This document shows, one piece after another, positions 51,569 to 63,521 of a stretch of 64,000 bases of DNA (within the stretch, counting starts at the first letter, position 1; each line of letters starts with the position of its first letter). The translations under genes were made by a program, and so were the position numbers. The stretch is from Molossus alvarezi (taxonomy: Eukaryota; Chordata; Mammalia; Chiroptera; Molossidae). Under the pieces are notes generated by a model. That model saw nothing but the letters and a program-made list of their open reading frames with translations. It ran no database searches and had not been told where the DNA came from. The stretch spans positions 62,001 to 126,000 of the forward strand of contig CM073886.1 of assembly GCA_037176705.1 (NCBI GenBank), in the 5' to 3' direction.

Positions 51569-54080
51569 CAGACCCATGGTGTCCCCTGCTCTTTGCTCCT
51601 CTCTCAGACCCATGGTCTCTACTGCTCTGTGACCCTCTCTCAGACCCATGGTCTCTATTCTCTGTGCTCCTCTCTCAGAACCATGGTCTCTCTTCTCTGT
51701 GCTCCTCTCTCAGACCCATGGTGTCCCCTGCTCTTTGCTCCTCTCTCAGACCCATGGTCTCCCCTGCTCGGTGCTCCTCTCTGAGACCCATAGAATACCC
51801 CTCTCTGTGCCCCTCTCAGAACCATGGTGTCCCAGCTCTGTGCTCCTCTGTCAGACCCATGGTCTCCCCTGCTCTGTGCCCCTCTCTCAGACCCATGGTC
51901 TCTCTTCTCTGTGCTACTCTCTCAGACATATGGTCTCCCAAGTTCTGTGCTCTTCTCTCAGACACATGGTCTCCTCTTCTCTGTGCCCCTCTCAGCCTTA
52001 TGGTCTCCCCTGCTCTGTGCTCCTCTCTCAGACCCATGGTCTCTCTTCTCTGTGCTCCTCTCTCAGACCCATGGTCTCCCCTGCTCTTTGCTCTTCTCTC
52101 AGACGCATGGTCTCCCCTGCTCGGTGTTCCTCTCTCAGACCCATGGTCTCTCTTCTCTGTGCTCCTCTCTCAGACCCATGGTCTCCCCTGCTCTGTGCTC
52201 CTCTCTCAGACCCTTGGACTCCCCTGGTCTCTGCTCCTCTCTGAGACCCATAGACTCCTCTTCTCTGTGCCCCTCTCAGACCCATGGTCTCCCCAGCTCT
52301 GTGCTCCTCTCTCAGACCCATGGTCTCTACTGCTCTGTGACCCTCTCTCAGACCCATGGTCTCTCTTCTCTGTGCTCCTCTCTCAGAACCATGGTCTCCC
52401 CTGCTCTGTGCTCCTCTCTCAGACCCTTGGACTCCCCTGGTCTCTGCTCCTCTCTGAGACCCATAGACTCCTCTTCTCTGTGCCCCTCTCAGACCCATGG
52501 TCTCCCCAGCTCTGTGCTCCTCTCTCAGACCCATGGTCTCTACTGCTCTGTGACCCTCTCTCAGACCCATGATCTCCTCTTCTCTGTGCTCCATTCAGAC
52601 CCATGGTCTCCACTGCTCTGTGCTCCTCTCTCAGACCCATGGTCTCCCCTCTTCTGTGTTCCTCTCAGACCCATGGTCTCCCATGCTCTTTACACCTCTC
52701 TCAGTCCCTTGGTTTCATCTTCTCTGGGCACCTCTCTCAGCCCATGGTCTCCCCTATCTGTGCTCGTCTCTGAGACACATAGACTCGCCTTCTCTGTGCC
52801 CCTCTCAAACCCTATGTCTCCCCTGCTCGGTGCTCCTCTCTCAGACCCATGGTCTCTCTTCTCTGTGCTCCTCTCTCAGACCCATGGTCTCCCCTGCTCT
52901 GTGCTCCTCTCTCAGTCCCATGGTCTCCCCTGCTGTGTGCTCCTCACTGAGACCCATAGACTCCTCTTCTCTGTGCCCCGCTCAGAACCATGGTCTCCCC
53001 AGCTCTGTGCTCCTCTCTCAGACCCATGGTCTCCCCTCTTCTGTGCTCCTCTCAGACCCATGGTCTCCCCTGCTCTTTGCACCTCTCTCAGACACTTGGT
53101 CTAATCTTCTCTGGGCTCCTCTCTCAGCACATGGTCTCCCCTGCACTGTGCTCCTTTCTCAGACCCATGGTCTCCCCAAATCTGTGCTCCTCTCTCAGAC
53201 CCATGGTCCCCTCTTCTCTGTGATCCACTCTGAGACCCATGGTCTCCACTGCTGTGAGCTCCTCTCTCAGACCCATGGTCTCCCCTGCTCTTTGCTCTTC
53301 TCTCAGACCCATGGTCTCCCCTGCTTGGTGCTTTTTTCTCAGAGCCATGGTCTCCTCTTCTCTGTTTTCCTTTCACAGACCCACGTTCTCCCCTTGTCTG
53401 TGCTACTCTCTCAGACCCATGGTCTCCCCTGCTCTGTGCTCTCTCTCAGACCCATGGTCTCCCCTGCTCTGTGCTATTTTCTCAGACTAATGGTCTCATC
53501 TTCTCTGTGCTCCTCTTTCAGACCCATAGACTCCACTTCTCTGTGCCCCTCTCAGACCCATGGTTTCCCCATCTATGTGTTCCGCCCTCAGACACATGGT
53601 CGCTTCTTCTCTGTGCCTCTCTCTCAGACCCATGGTCTCCCCTACTCTGTCCACCTTTCTCAGACCCATTTTCTCCCCTGCTCTTTGCTCCTCTCTCAGA
53701 CACATGGTCTCCTCTTCTCTGTACCTCTCTCTCAGACCCATGGTTTCCCCTACTCTGTCCACCTCTCTCAGACCCATGGTCTCCCTGCTCTGTGCTCCTC
53801 TGTCTGAACTTGGACTCCCCTGCTCTGTGCTCCTCCCTCAGACACATGGTCTCCTCTTCTCTGTGCCTCTCTCTCAGACCCATGGTTTCCCCTACTCTGT
53901 CCACCTCTCTCAGACCCATTGTCTCCCCTGCTCTTTGCTCCTTTCTGAGACCCATGATCACCTCTTCTCTGTGCTCCATTACGACCCATGGTCTCCACTG
54001 CTCTGTGCTCCTCTCTAAGACCCATGGTCTCCCCTGCTCTGTGCTCCTCTCTGAAACCCATGGTCTCCCCTGCTCTGTGC
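51569..54080. repeat. Module C copy 6
   Basis: Copies the preceding block at an offset of 2,556 bp at its start and 2,627 bp at its end. The net gain of 71 bp is the sum of a lost 36-bp unit near 52,065, a lost three-monomer piece and a gained 213-bp local duplication. The GTTCCGCCCT marker is at 53,579. After about 53,988 it follows C copy 2 and passes into module D. Confidence 0.8.
52207..52560. repeat. 213-bp local tandem duplication
   Basis: A unit reading CAGACCCTTGGACTCC at 52,207 recurs at 52,420 with the following monomers in the same order, up to about 52,560 where the second copy ends. The preceding block has only one copy of this run, so the duplication happened after the 2,556-bp duplication that produced copies 5 and 6. 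Confidence 0.85.
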
Positions 54081-54640
54081 TCCTATCTCAGACCCACAGA
54101 CTCCTCTTCTCTGTGCCCCCTCAAACCCAGAATTTCCCCTGCTCTGTGCTCCTCTCTCAGACCCAGGGTCTCCGCTGCTCTGTGCACCTCTCTCAGACTC
54201 ATGGTTTCCTCTTCTCTCTGCTCCTCTCTCAGAGCCATGGTCTCCCTTGCTCTGTGCTCCTCTCTAAGACCCATGCTCTCCTTTTCTCTGGGCTCCTCTG
54301 TAAGACCCATACACTCCTCTAGTCTGGGCTCCTCTCTCAGACACATGGTCTGCTCTTCTCTTTGTTCCTATCTCAGTCCCATGGTATCCCCTTTTCTGTG
54401 CTCCTATCTCAGTCCCATGGTATCCTCTTCTCTGTGCTCCTCTCTCAGACCCATGTTTTCCCATGCTCTGTGCTCCTATCTCAGACACATGGTCTCCCCT
54501 GCTCTGTGCCCCTCTCTCAGACACATGTTCTCCTCTTCTCGGGGCTCCTCTGTAAGACCCATATACTCCTCTTCTCTGGGCTCTTCTCTCACACCCATTG
54601 TTTCCTCTTCTCCTGGCTTCTCTCTCAGACCCATGGTCTC
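54081..54640. repeat. Partial module D, copy 4
   Basis: Follows D copy 1 and the end of C copy 2 at an offset of about 29,571 bp, starting with the AAACCCAGAATTTCCCC marker at 54,123 and continuing through GTAAGACCC and CATATACTCC units. It departs from D copy 1 near 54,640. Confidence 0.78.
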
Positions 54641-55120
54641 CCCTGCTCTTTGCTCCTCTCTCAGTCCCATGGTCTCCCCTTCTCTGTGCTCCTCTCTCAG
54701 ACCCATGGTCTGCCCTGCTCTGTGCTACTCTCCAGGTACCATGGCGACATCTTCTCTGTGCTCCACTCTCTGACCCATGGTCTCCTCTTCTCTGTGCTCC
54801 TCTCTCAGACCCGTGGTCTCCTCTGCTCTGTGCTCCTCTCCCGGACCCAATTTCTCCCCTGCTCTGTGCTCCTCTCTCAGACCCATGGTCTCTTCTTCTC
54901 TGGGCCCCTCTCTCATAACCATGGTCTCCTCTTCTCTGGGATCCTCTCTCTGACCCATGGTCTCTCCTGCTCTGTGCGCCTCTCTCAAACCCATGGTCTC
55001 CCCTGCTCTTTGCTCCTCTCTCAGACCCATGGTCTCCTCTCGTCTGTGCTCCTCTCTCAGAGCCATGGTCTCCCCTTCTCTGTGTTCCTCTCTCAGTCCC
55101 ATGGTCTCCCCTTCTCTGTG
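54641..55120. repeat. Mosaic of D- and A-type units
   Basis: Positions 54,660-54,800 resemble 46,090-46,240 (GGTACCATGGCGACATC and CACTCTCTGACCC units). Positions 54,820-55,110 resemble 45,830-46,120 (CCCAATTTCTCC, CTGGGCCCCTC, CTCTCGTCTGTG units). The two runs occur in the opposite order from the 45.8-46.2 kb region, so this is a rearranged duplicate. Confidence 0.65.
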
Positions 55121-58100
55121 CTCCTCTCTGAGACACATAGACTCGCCTTCTCTGTGCCCCTCTCAAACCCTATGTCTCCCCTGCTCGGTGCTCCTCTCTC
55201 AGACCCATGGTCTCTCTTCTCTGTGCTCCTCTCTCAGACCCATGGTCTCCCCTGCTCTGTGCTCCTCTCTCAGTCCCATGGTCTCCCCTGCTGTGTGCTC
55301 CTCTCTGAGACCCATAGACTCCTCTTTTCTGTGCCCCGCTCAGAACCATGGTCTCCCCAGCTCTGTGCTCCTCTCTCAGACCCATGGTCTCCCCTGCTCT
55401 GTGCTCCTCTCTCAGACCCATGTTCTCCCCTGCTCGGTGCTCCTCTCTCAGACCCATGGTCTCTCTTCTCTGTGCTCCTCTCTCAGACCCATGGTCTCCC
55501 CTGCTCTGTGCTCCTCATTCAGTCCCATGGTCTCCCCTGCTGTGTGCTCCTCTCTGAGACCCATAGACTCCTCTTCTCTGTGCCCCTCTCAGACCCATGG
55601 TCTCGCCAGCTCAGTGCTCCTCTCTCAGACCCATGGTCTCCCCTCTTCTGTGCTCCTCTCAGACCCATGGTCTCCCCTGCTCTTTGCACCTCTCTCAGAC
55701 ACTTGGTCTCCTCTTCTCTGGGCTCCTCTCTCAGCACATGGTCTCCCCTGCTCTGTGCTCCTTTCTCAGACCCATGGTCTCCCCAGCTCTGTGCTCCTCT
55801 CTCAGACCCATGGTCCCCTCTTCTCTGTGATCCACTCTGAGACCCATGGTCTCCACTGCTGTGAGCTCCACTCTCAGAACCATGGTCTCCCCTGCTCTGT
55901 GCTCCTCTCTCAGACCCATGGTCTCCCCTGCTCTTTGCTCTTCTCTCAGACCCATGGTCTCCCCTGCTCGGTACTTTTTTCTCAGAGCCATGGTCTCCTC
56001 TTCTCTGTTTTCCTTTCTCAGACCCTCGTTCTCCCCTTGTCTGTGCTCCTCTCTCAGACCCATGGTCTCCCCTGCTCTGTGCTCCTCTCTCAGACCCATG
56101 GCCTCCCCTGCACTGTGCTCCTTTCTCAGACTAATGGTCTCATCTTCTCTGTGCTCCTCTTTCAGACCCATAGGCTCCCCTTCTCTGTGCCCCTCTCAGA
56201 CCCATGGTTTCCCCATCTATGTGTTCCGCCCTCACACACATGGTCGCTTCTTCTCTGTGCCTCTCTCTCAGACCCATGGTCTCCACTACTCTGTCCTCCT
56301 CTCTCAGACCCATTGTCTCGCCTGCTCTTTGCTCCTCTCTCAGACCATTGGTCTCCCTGCTCTGTGCTCCTCTGTCTGAACTTGGTCTCCCCTGCTCTGT
56401 GCTCCTCCCTCAGACACATGGTCTCCTCTTCTCTGTGCCTCTCTCTCAGACCCATGGTTTCCCCTACTCTGTCCACCTCTCTCAGACCCATTGTCTCCCC
56501 TGCTCTTTGCTCCTTTCTGATACCCATGATCACCTCTTCTCTGTGTTCCATTACGACCCATGTTCTCCCCTGCTCTGTGCTCTTCTCTCAGACCCCTGGT
56601 CTCCCCTTCACTGTGCACCTCTCTCAGACCCATGGTCTCTCTACTCTGTGCTCCTCTCTCGTACCCATGGTCTCCCCAACTCTGTGCTCCTCTCTCAGAC
56701 CCATGGTCTCCTCTTCTCTGTGCTCCTCTCTCAGACTTATGTTCTCCCCTGCTCTGTGCTCCTCTCTCAGACCCATGGTCTCCCCTGCTCGGTGCTCCTC
56801 ACTCAGACCCATGGTCTCCCCTACTCTGTGCTCCACTCTGAGACCCATAGAATACTCTTCTCTGTGCCCCTCTCAGAACCATGGTGTCCCAGCTCTGTGC
56901 TCCTCTCTCAGACCCATGGTCTCCCCTGCTCTGTGCCGCTCTCTCAGACCCATGGTCTCTCTTCTCTGTGCTCCTCTCTCAGACACATGGTCTCCCCAGT
57001 TCTGTGATCCTCTCTCAGACACCTGGTCTCCTCTTCTCTGTGCTCCTCTCTCAGCCTTATGGTCTCCCCTGCTCTGTGCTCCTCTCTCAGATCCATGGTC
57101 TCTCTTCTCTGTGATCCTCTCTCAGACCCATGGTCTCCCCGGCTTTATGCTCCTCTCTCAGACCCATGGTCTCCCCTGCTCTTTGCTCTTCTCTCAGACC
57201 CATGGTCTCCCTTGCTCGGTGTTCCTCTCTCAAACCCATGGTCTCTCTTCTCTGTGCTCCTCTCGCAGACCCATGGTCTCCCCTGCTCTGTGCTCCTCTC
57301 TGAGACCCATAGACTCCTCTTCTCTGTGCCCCTCTCAGACCCATGGTCTCCCCTGCTCTTTGCTCCTCTGTCTGACCCATAGTCTCCCATGCCCTTTGCT
57401 CTTCTCTCAGACCCATGGCCTCCCCTACTCTGTGCTCCTCTCTCACACCCATGATCTCCTCTTCTCTGAGCTCCATTCAGACCCATGGTCTCCACTGCTC
57501 TGTGCTCCTCTCTCAGACCAATGGTCTCCCCTCTTCTGTGCTCCTCTCAGACCCATGGTCTCTCTTCTCTGTGCTCATCTCTCAGACCCATGGTCTCCCC
57601 AGCTCTGTGCTCCTCTCTCAGACCCATGGTCCCCTCTTCTCTGTGATCCACTCTGAGACCCATGGTCTCCACTGCTGTGAGTTCCACTCTCAGAACCATG
57701 GTCTCCCCTGCTCTGTGCTCCTCTCTCAGACCCATGGTCTCCCCTGCTCTTTGCTCTTCTCTCAGACCCATGGTCTCCCCTGCTCGGTACTTTTTTCTCA
57801 GAGCCATGGTCTCCTCTTCTCTGTTTTCCTTTCTCAGACCCACGTTCTCCCCTTGTCTGTGCTCCTCTCTCAGACCCATGGTCTCCCCTGCTCTGTGCTC
57901 CTCTCTCAGACCCATGGTCTCGCCTGCTCTGTGCTCTTTTCTCAGACTAATGGTCTCATCTTCTCTGTGCTCCTCTTTCAGACCCTTAGACTCCACTTCT
58001 CTGTGCCCCTCTCAGACCCATGGTTTCCCCATCTATGTGTTCCGCCCTCAGACACATGGTCGCTTCTTCTCTGTGCCTCTCTCTCAGACCCATGGTCTCC

Positions 58101-58370
58101 ACTACTCTGTCCTCCTCTCTCAGACCCATTTTCTCCCCTGCTCTTTGCTCCTCTCTCAGACCCTTGGTCTCCCCTGCTCTTTGCTCCTCTGTCTGACCCA
58201 TGGTCTCCCATGCACTTTGCTCTTCTCTCAGACCCATGGCCTCCCCTACTCTGTGCTCCTCTCTCACACCCATGATCTCCTCTTCTCTGAGCTCCATTCA
58301 GACCCATGGTCTCCACTGCTCTGTGCTCCTCTCTCAGACCAATGGTCTCCCCTCTTCTGTGCTCCTCTCA
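55121..58370. repeat. Higher-order block F, copy 1
   Basis: Begins with B-type sequence containing the 249-bp doublet (55,292 and 55,541), then a module with GTTCCGCCCT markers at 56,223 and 58,039. Within the block a 1,816-bp spacing relates 55,790-56,340 to 57,606-58,150, and a 785-bp spacing relates 57,345-57,545 to 58,130-58,330. From 56,575 to about 57,290 it follows C copy 1 at an offset of about 37,114 bp. Confidence 0.72.
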
Positions 58371-58982
58371 GACCCATGGTCTCTCTTCTCTGTGCTCCTC
58401 TCTCAGACCCATGGTCTCCCCTGCTCTGTGCTCCTCTCTCAGTCCCATGGTCTCCCCTGCTGTGTGCTCCTCTCTGAGACCCATAGACTCCTCTTTTCTG
58501 TGCCCCGCTCAGAACCATGGTCTCCCCAGCTCTGTGCTCCTCTCTCAGACCCATGGTCTCCCCTGCTCTGTGCTCCTCTCTCAGACCCATGTTCTCCCCT
58601 GCTCGGTGCTCCTCTCTCAGACCCATGGTCTCTGTTCTCTGTGCTCCTCTCTCAGACCCATGGTCTCCCCTGCTCTGTGATCCTCTCTCAGTCCCATGGT
58701 CTCCCCTGCTGTGTGCACCTCTCTGAGACCCATAGACTCCTCTTCTCTGTGCCCCTCTCAGACCCATGGTCTCGCCAGCTCTGTGCTCCTCTCTCAGACC
58801 CATGGTCTCCCCTCTTCTGTGCTCCTCTCAGACCCATGTTCTCCCCTGCTCTTTGCACCTCTCTCAGACACTTGGTCTCCTCTTCTCTGGGCTCCTCTCT
58901 CAGCACATGGTCTCCCCTGCTCTGTGCTCCTTTCTCAGACCCATGGTCTCCCCAGCTCTGTGCTCCTCTCTCAGACCCATGG
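58371..58982. repeat. Block F, partial copy 2
   Basis: Repeats 55,202-55,813 at an offset of 3,169 bp, including the 249-bp doublet (58,461 and 58,710). It ends inside ordinary monomers where the diverged right part of the array begins. Confidence 0.75.
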
Positions 58983-60160
58983 TCTCCCCTACTCTGTGCT
59001 CCTCTCTCAGACCCATAGACTTCTCTTCTCTGTGCCCCTCTAAGACCCAAGGTCTCCCCTGCTCTGTGCTCCTCTCAGACTCATGGTTTCATCTCATCTG
59101 TGCTCCTCTCTCAGACCCATGGTCTCCTTTTCTCTGGGCTCCTCTGTCAGACCCATGGTCTCCTCTTCTCTGTGCTCCTCTCTCAGACCCATGGTATCCT
59201 TTTCTCTGGGCTCCTCTGTAAGACCCATATACTACTCTTCTCGGGCTCCTCTCTAAGATGCATGGTCTCCTCTTCTCTGTGCTCCCCTCTCAGACCCATG
59301 GTCTCCTTTTCTCTGGGCTCCTTTGTCAGACCCATGTTGTCCTCTTCTCTGTGCTCCTCTCTCAGACCCATGGTCTCCTTTTCTCTGGGCTCCTCTGTAA
59401 GACCCATATACTCCTCTTCTCTGGGCTCCGCTCTAAGATGCATGGTCTCCTCTTCTCTGTGCTCCTCTCTCAGACCCATGGTCTCCTTTTCTCGGGGCTC
59501 CTCTGTAAGACCCATATACTCCTCTTCTCTGGGGTCCTCTGTAAGATGCATGGTCTCCTCTTCTCTGTGTTCCTCTCTCAGACCCATGGTCTCCCCTGCT
59601 CTGTGCTCCTCTCAGACTCATGGTTTCATCTTATCTGTGCTCCACTCTCAGACCCATGGTCTCCTTTTCTCTGGGCTCCTCTGTCAGACCCATGGTCTCT
59701 TCTCTGTGCTCCTCTCTCAGACCCATGGTATCCTTTTCTCTGGGCTCCTCTGTAAGACCCATATACTCCTCTTCTCTGGGCTCATCTAAGATGCATGGTC
59801 TCCTCTTCTCTGTGCTCCTCTCTCAGACCCATGGTCTCCTTCTCTCAGGGCTCCTTTGTCAGACCCATGTTGTCCTCTTCTCTGTGCTCCTCTCTCAGAC
59901 CCATGGTCTCCTTTTCTCTGGGCTCCTCTGTAAGACCCATATACTCCTCTTCTCTGGGTTCCTCTCTAAGAGCATGGTCTCCTCTTCTCTGTGCTCCTCT
60001 CTCAGACCAATGGTCTCCTTTTCTCGGGGCTCCTCAGTAAGACCCATATACTCCTCTTCTCTGGGGTTCTCTCTAAATCATGGTCTCCTCTTCTCTGTGC
60101 TCCTCTCTGAGACCCATGGTCTCCTCTTCTCTGTGTTCCTCTCTCAGACCCATGGTCTCC
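58983..60160. repeat. Diverged region with a 537-bp tandem duplication
   Basis: The composition changes here: most units carry CTCCTTTTCTCTGGGC, GTAAGACCC CATATACTCC or AAGATGCATGG instead of the common forms. The run starting at 59,076 (CAGACTCATGGTTTCATC) recurs at 59,613 with the same order of about fifteen units. The two copies differ at many positions and by several small deletions, so this duplication is older than those in the core. Inside it, a trio of variants repeats with a period near 108 bp. Confidence 0.78.
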
Positions 60161-61394
60161 CCTTCTCTGTGCTCCTCTTTCAGACCCATAGACTCCACTT
60201 CTCGGTGCCCCTCTCAGACCCATGGTCTCACCAGCTCTGTGCTCCTCTCTCAGACTCATGGTCTCCCCTGCTCTGTGCTCCTCTCTCAGACCGATGGTCT
60301 CCCCTGCTCTTTGCTCCTCACTGAGACCCATGGTCTCCCCTGCTCTGTGCTCCTCTCTCAGACACATGATCTCCTCTTCTCTGTGGTCCGCTCAGTTCCA
60401 TGGTCACCCCTGCTGTGTGCTCCTCTCTCAGAACCATAGTCTCCTCTTTTCTGTGCCTATCTCAGACCCATCGTCATCCCTGCTCTGTGCTCCTCTCAGA
60501 CTCATGGTTTCCTCTTCTCTGTGCTCCTCTCTCAGACCCATGGTCTCCTTTTCTCTGGGCTCCTCTGTCAGACCCATAGACTCCTCTTCTCTGGGCTCCT
60601 CTCTCAGAGCCATGGTTTCCTCTTCTCTGTGTTCCTCTCTCAGACCCATAGTCTCCCCTACTCTGTGCTCCACTCTGAGTCCCATCGCCTCATCTTCTCT
60701 GTGCTCCTCTCTCAGACCCATGGTCTCCCCTGCTCTGTGCTCCTCTCTCAGACCGATGGTCTCCCCTGCTCTTTGCACCTCTCTGAGACCCATGGTCTCC
60801 CCTACACTGTCCACCTCTCTCAGACCCATTGTCTCCCCTGCTCTTTGCACCTCTCTCAGACCCATGATCACCTCTTCTCTGTGCTCCATTCAGACCCATG
60901 ATCTCCACTGCTCTGTGCTCCTCTCTCAGACCCACTGTCTCCCCTGCTCTGTGCTCCTCTCACAGACCAATGGTCTCCCCTTCTCTCTGCTCCTCTCTCA
61001 GACCCATGGTCTCCCCTACTTTGTGCTCCTCTCTCAGTCCCATCGCCTCATCTTCTCTGTGCTCCTCTCTCAGACTCATGCTTTCCTCTTCTCTGTGCTC
61101 CTCTCTCAGTCCCATCGCCTCATCTTCTCTGTGCTCCTCTGTCAGACCCACGATCTCCTCTTCTCTGTGCTCCGCTCAGACCCATGGTCTCCCCTGCTCT
61201 GTGCTCCTCTCTCAGACTCATGGTTTCCTCTTCTCTGTGCTCCTCTCTCAGACCCATTGTCTCCTTTTCTCTGCGCTCCTCTCTCAGACCCTTAGACTCC
61301 TCTTCTCTGTGTTCCTATCTCAGACCCATGGACTCCCCTTCTCAGTGCTCCTCTCTCTCTGACCCATGGTCTCCCCTGCTCTGTGCTCCTCTCT
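60161..61394. repeat. Diverged monomers, no long parallel in the core
   Basis: About 34 monomers with high unit-to-unit variation. Short recurring runs include CAGACTCATGGTTTCCTC followed by CCTTTTCTCTGGGC units (60,498; again near 62,671, 62,952 and 63,345) and two CAGTCCCATCGCCTCATC units near 61,035 and 61,108. No gene or foreign element is visible. Confidence 0.7.
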
Positions 61395-61820
61395 CAGACC
61401 CATTGTCTCATCTTCTCTGTGCTCCTCTTTCAGACCCATACACTCCTATTCTCTGTGCCTCTCTTAGACCCATGTTCACCCAGCTCTGTGCTCCTCTCTC
61501 AGACCTATGGTCTCCTCTTTTCTGTGCTTATCTCTCAGACTCATGGTCTTCCCTTCTCAGTGCTCCTCTCTCAGACCCATGGTCTCCCCTGCGCTGTGCT
61601 CCTCTCTCAGACCCATTGTCTCATCTTCTCTGTGCTCCTCTTTCAGACCCATACACTCCTATTCTCTGTGCCTCTCTTAGACCCATGGTCACCCAGCTCT
61701 GTGCTCCTCTCTCAGACCTATGGTCTCCTCTTTTCTGTGCTTATCTCTCAGACCCATGGTCTTCCCTTCTCAGTGCTCCTCTCTCAGACCCATGGTCTCC
61801 CCTGCGCTGTGCTTTTTTCA
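61395..61820. repeat. 213-bp local tandem duplication
   Basis: A six-monomer run beginning CAGACCCATTGTCTC at 61,395 recurs at 61,608. Its units include CATACACTCCTATTC, CTCTTAGACCC and GTGCTTATCTCTCAG forms that are rare elsewhere. The two copies are nearly identical, differing for example at CATGTTCACC versus CATGGTCACC. The 213-bp spacing equals that at 52,207, although the monomers involved are different. Confidence 0.88.
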
Positions 61821-62069
61821 CAGACTCATGGTCTCATTTCTCTGTGCTCCTCTTTCAGACCCATAGACTCCACTTCTCTGTGGCCCTCTCAGACCCATGG
61901 TCTCCCCATCTATGTGCTCCTCCCTCAGACACATGGTCTCCTCTACTCTGTGCCTCTCTCTCAGACCCATAGTCTCCCCTACTCTGTCCTCCTCTCTCAG
62001 CCCCATGGTCTCCCCTGCTCTGTGCTCCTCTCTCAGACCCATGGTCTCCCCTTCACTTTGATCTTCTCT
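61821..62069. repeat. Diverged relative of the GTTCCGCCCT marker module
   Basis: The order here (a CTCATTTCTCTG unit, a CATAGACTCCAC unit, a CCCCATCTATGTGCTCC unit, a CACATGGTCTCCTC unit, a CTACTCTGTCC unit) is that of the marker module in the core, but the CpG-containing GTTCCGCCCT is replaced by GCTCCTCCCT, the regular form of the monomer. It may represent an older state of that module. Confidence 0.65.
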
Positions 62070-63521
62070 CAGACCCATGGTCTCCACTGCTCTTTGCTCC
62101 TCTCTCAGACCCATGGTCTCCCCTCTGTGCTCCTCTCTCAGACCCATGGTCTCTCTTCTTTGTGCTCCTCTCTCAATCTCAATGTCTACCATGCTCTGTG
62201 CTCCTCTCTGAGACCCATGGTCTCCCCTGCTCTTTGCTCCTCTCTCAGACCCATGGTCTCCCCTGCTCCGTGTTCCTCTCCCAGACCCATAGACTCCTCT
62301 TCTCTGTTCCCGTCTCAGACACATGGTCTCACCAGCTGTGTGCTCCTCTCTCAGACCCATGGTCTCCCCTGCTCTTTGCACCTCTCTGAGCCATGGTCTC
62401 CCCTGCTCTGTGCTCCTCTCTCACCCCATGATCTCCTCTTCTCTGTGTTCCGCTCAGATCCATGGTCGCCCCTGCTCTGTGCTCCTCTCTCAGACCCATG
62501 GTCTCCCCTGCTCTGTGCTCCTCTCTCAGACCGATGGTCACCCCTGCTCTTTGCTCCTCTCTGAGACCCGTGGTCTCCCCTGCTCTGTGCTCCTCTCTCA
62601 GACCCATGATCTCCTCTTCTCTGTGTTCCGCTCAGACCCATGGTCACCCCTGCTCTGTGCTCCTCTCTCAGACTCATGGTTTCCTCTTCTCTGTGCTCCT
62701 CTCTCAGACCCATGGTCTCCTTTTCTCTGGGCTCCTTTGTCAGACCCATACACTCCTCTTCTCTGGGCTCCTCTCTCAGACCCATGGTCTCCTGTTCTCT
62801 TTGCTACTCTCTCAGACCCATGATCTCTTCTTCTCTCTGCTCCGCTCAGACCCATGGTCGTTCCTGTTCTGTGCTACTCTCTAAGACCCATAGACTCCTC
62901 TTCTCTGTGCCCCTCTCAGACCCCTGGTCTCCCCTGCTCTGTGCTCCTCTCAGACTCATGGTTTCCTCTTCTCTGTGCTCCTCTCTCAGACCCATGGTCT
63001 CCTTTTCTCTGGGCTCCTCTGTCAGACCCATGGTCTCCTCTTCTCTGGGCTCCTCTCTAAGATGCATGGTCTCCTCTTCTCTGGGTTCGTCTTTCAGACC
63101 CATGGTCTCCCCTGCTTTGGGCTCCTCTCTCAGACCCATGGTCTCCCCTGCTCTTTGCACCTCTCTGAGACCCATGGTCTCCCCTGCTCTGTGCTCCTCT
63201 CTCAGACCCATGATCTCCTCTTCTCTGTGGTCCGCTCAGATCCATGGTCGACCCTGCTCTGTGCTCCTCTCTCAGACCCATAGACTCCTCTTTTCTGTGC
63301 CTCTCTCAGACCCATGGTCACCCCTGCTCTGTGCTCCTGTCTCAGACTCATGGTTTCCTCTTCTCTGTGCTCCTCTCTCAGACCCATGGACTCCTTTTCT
63401 CTGGGCTCCTCTGTCAGACCCATAGACTCCTCTTCTCTGGGCTCCTCTCTCAGACCCATGGTCTCTCTTCATTGTGCTCCTCTCTCAAACCCAATGTCTC
63501 CCCTGCTCTGTGCTCCTCTCT
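62070..63521. repeat. 1,452-bp repeat unit, copy 1
   Basis: A run that begins with a shortened unit (CATGGTCTCCCCTCTGTG) and a CAATCTCAATGTCTACC unit recurs 1,452 bp downstream. The rest of the block is made of diverged units of the 60-61 kb type, with CAGACTCATGGTTTCCTC runs near 62,671, 62,952 and 63,345. Confidence 0.85.

Noticed and set aside
54957..57656. The longest open frame, 899 codons, plus strand
   Set aside because: It is a chain of the 12-residue translations of the monomer, moving among the three plus frames where 34- or 35-bp units occur. It has no domain, signal or composition independent of the repeat, and equally long frames overlap it. The stop-free unit explains it.
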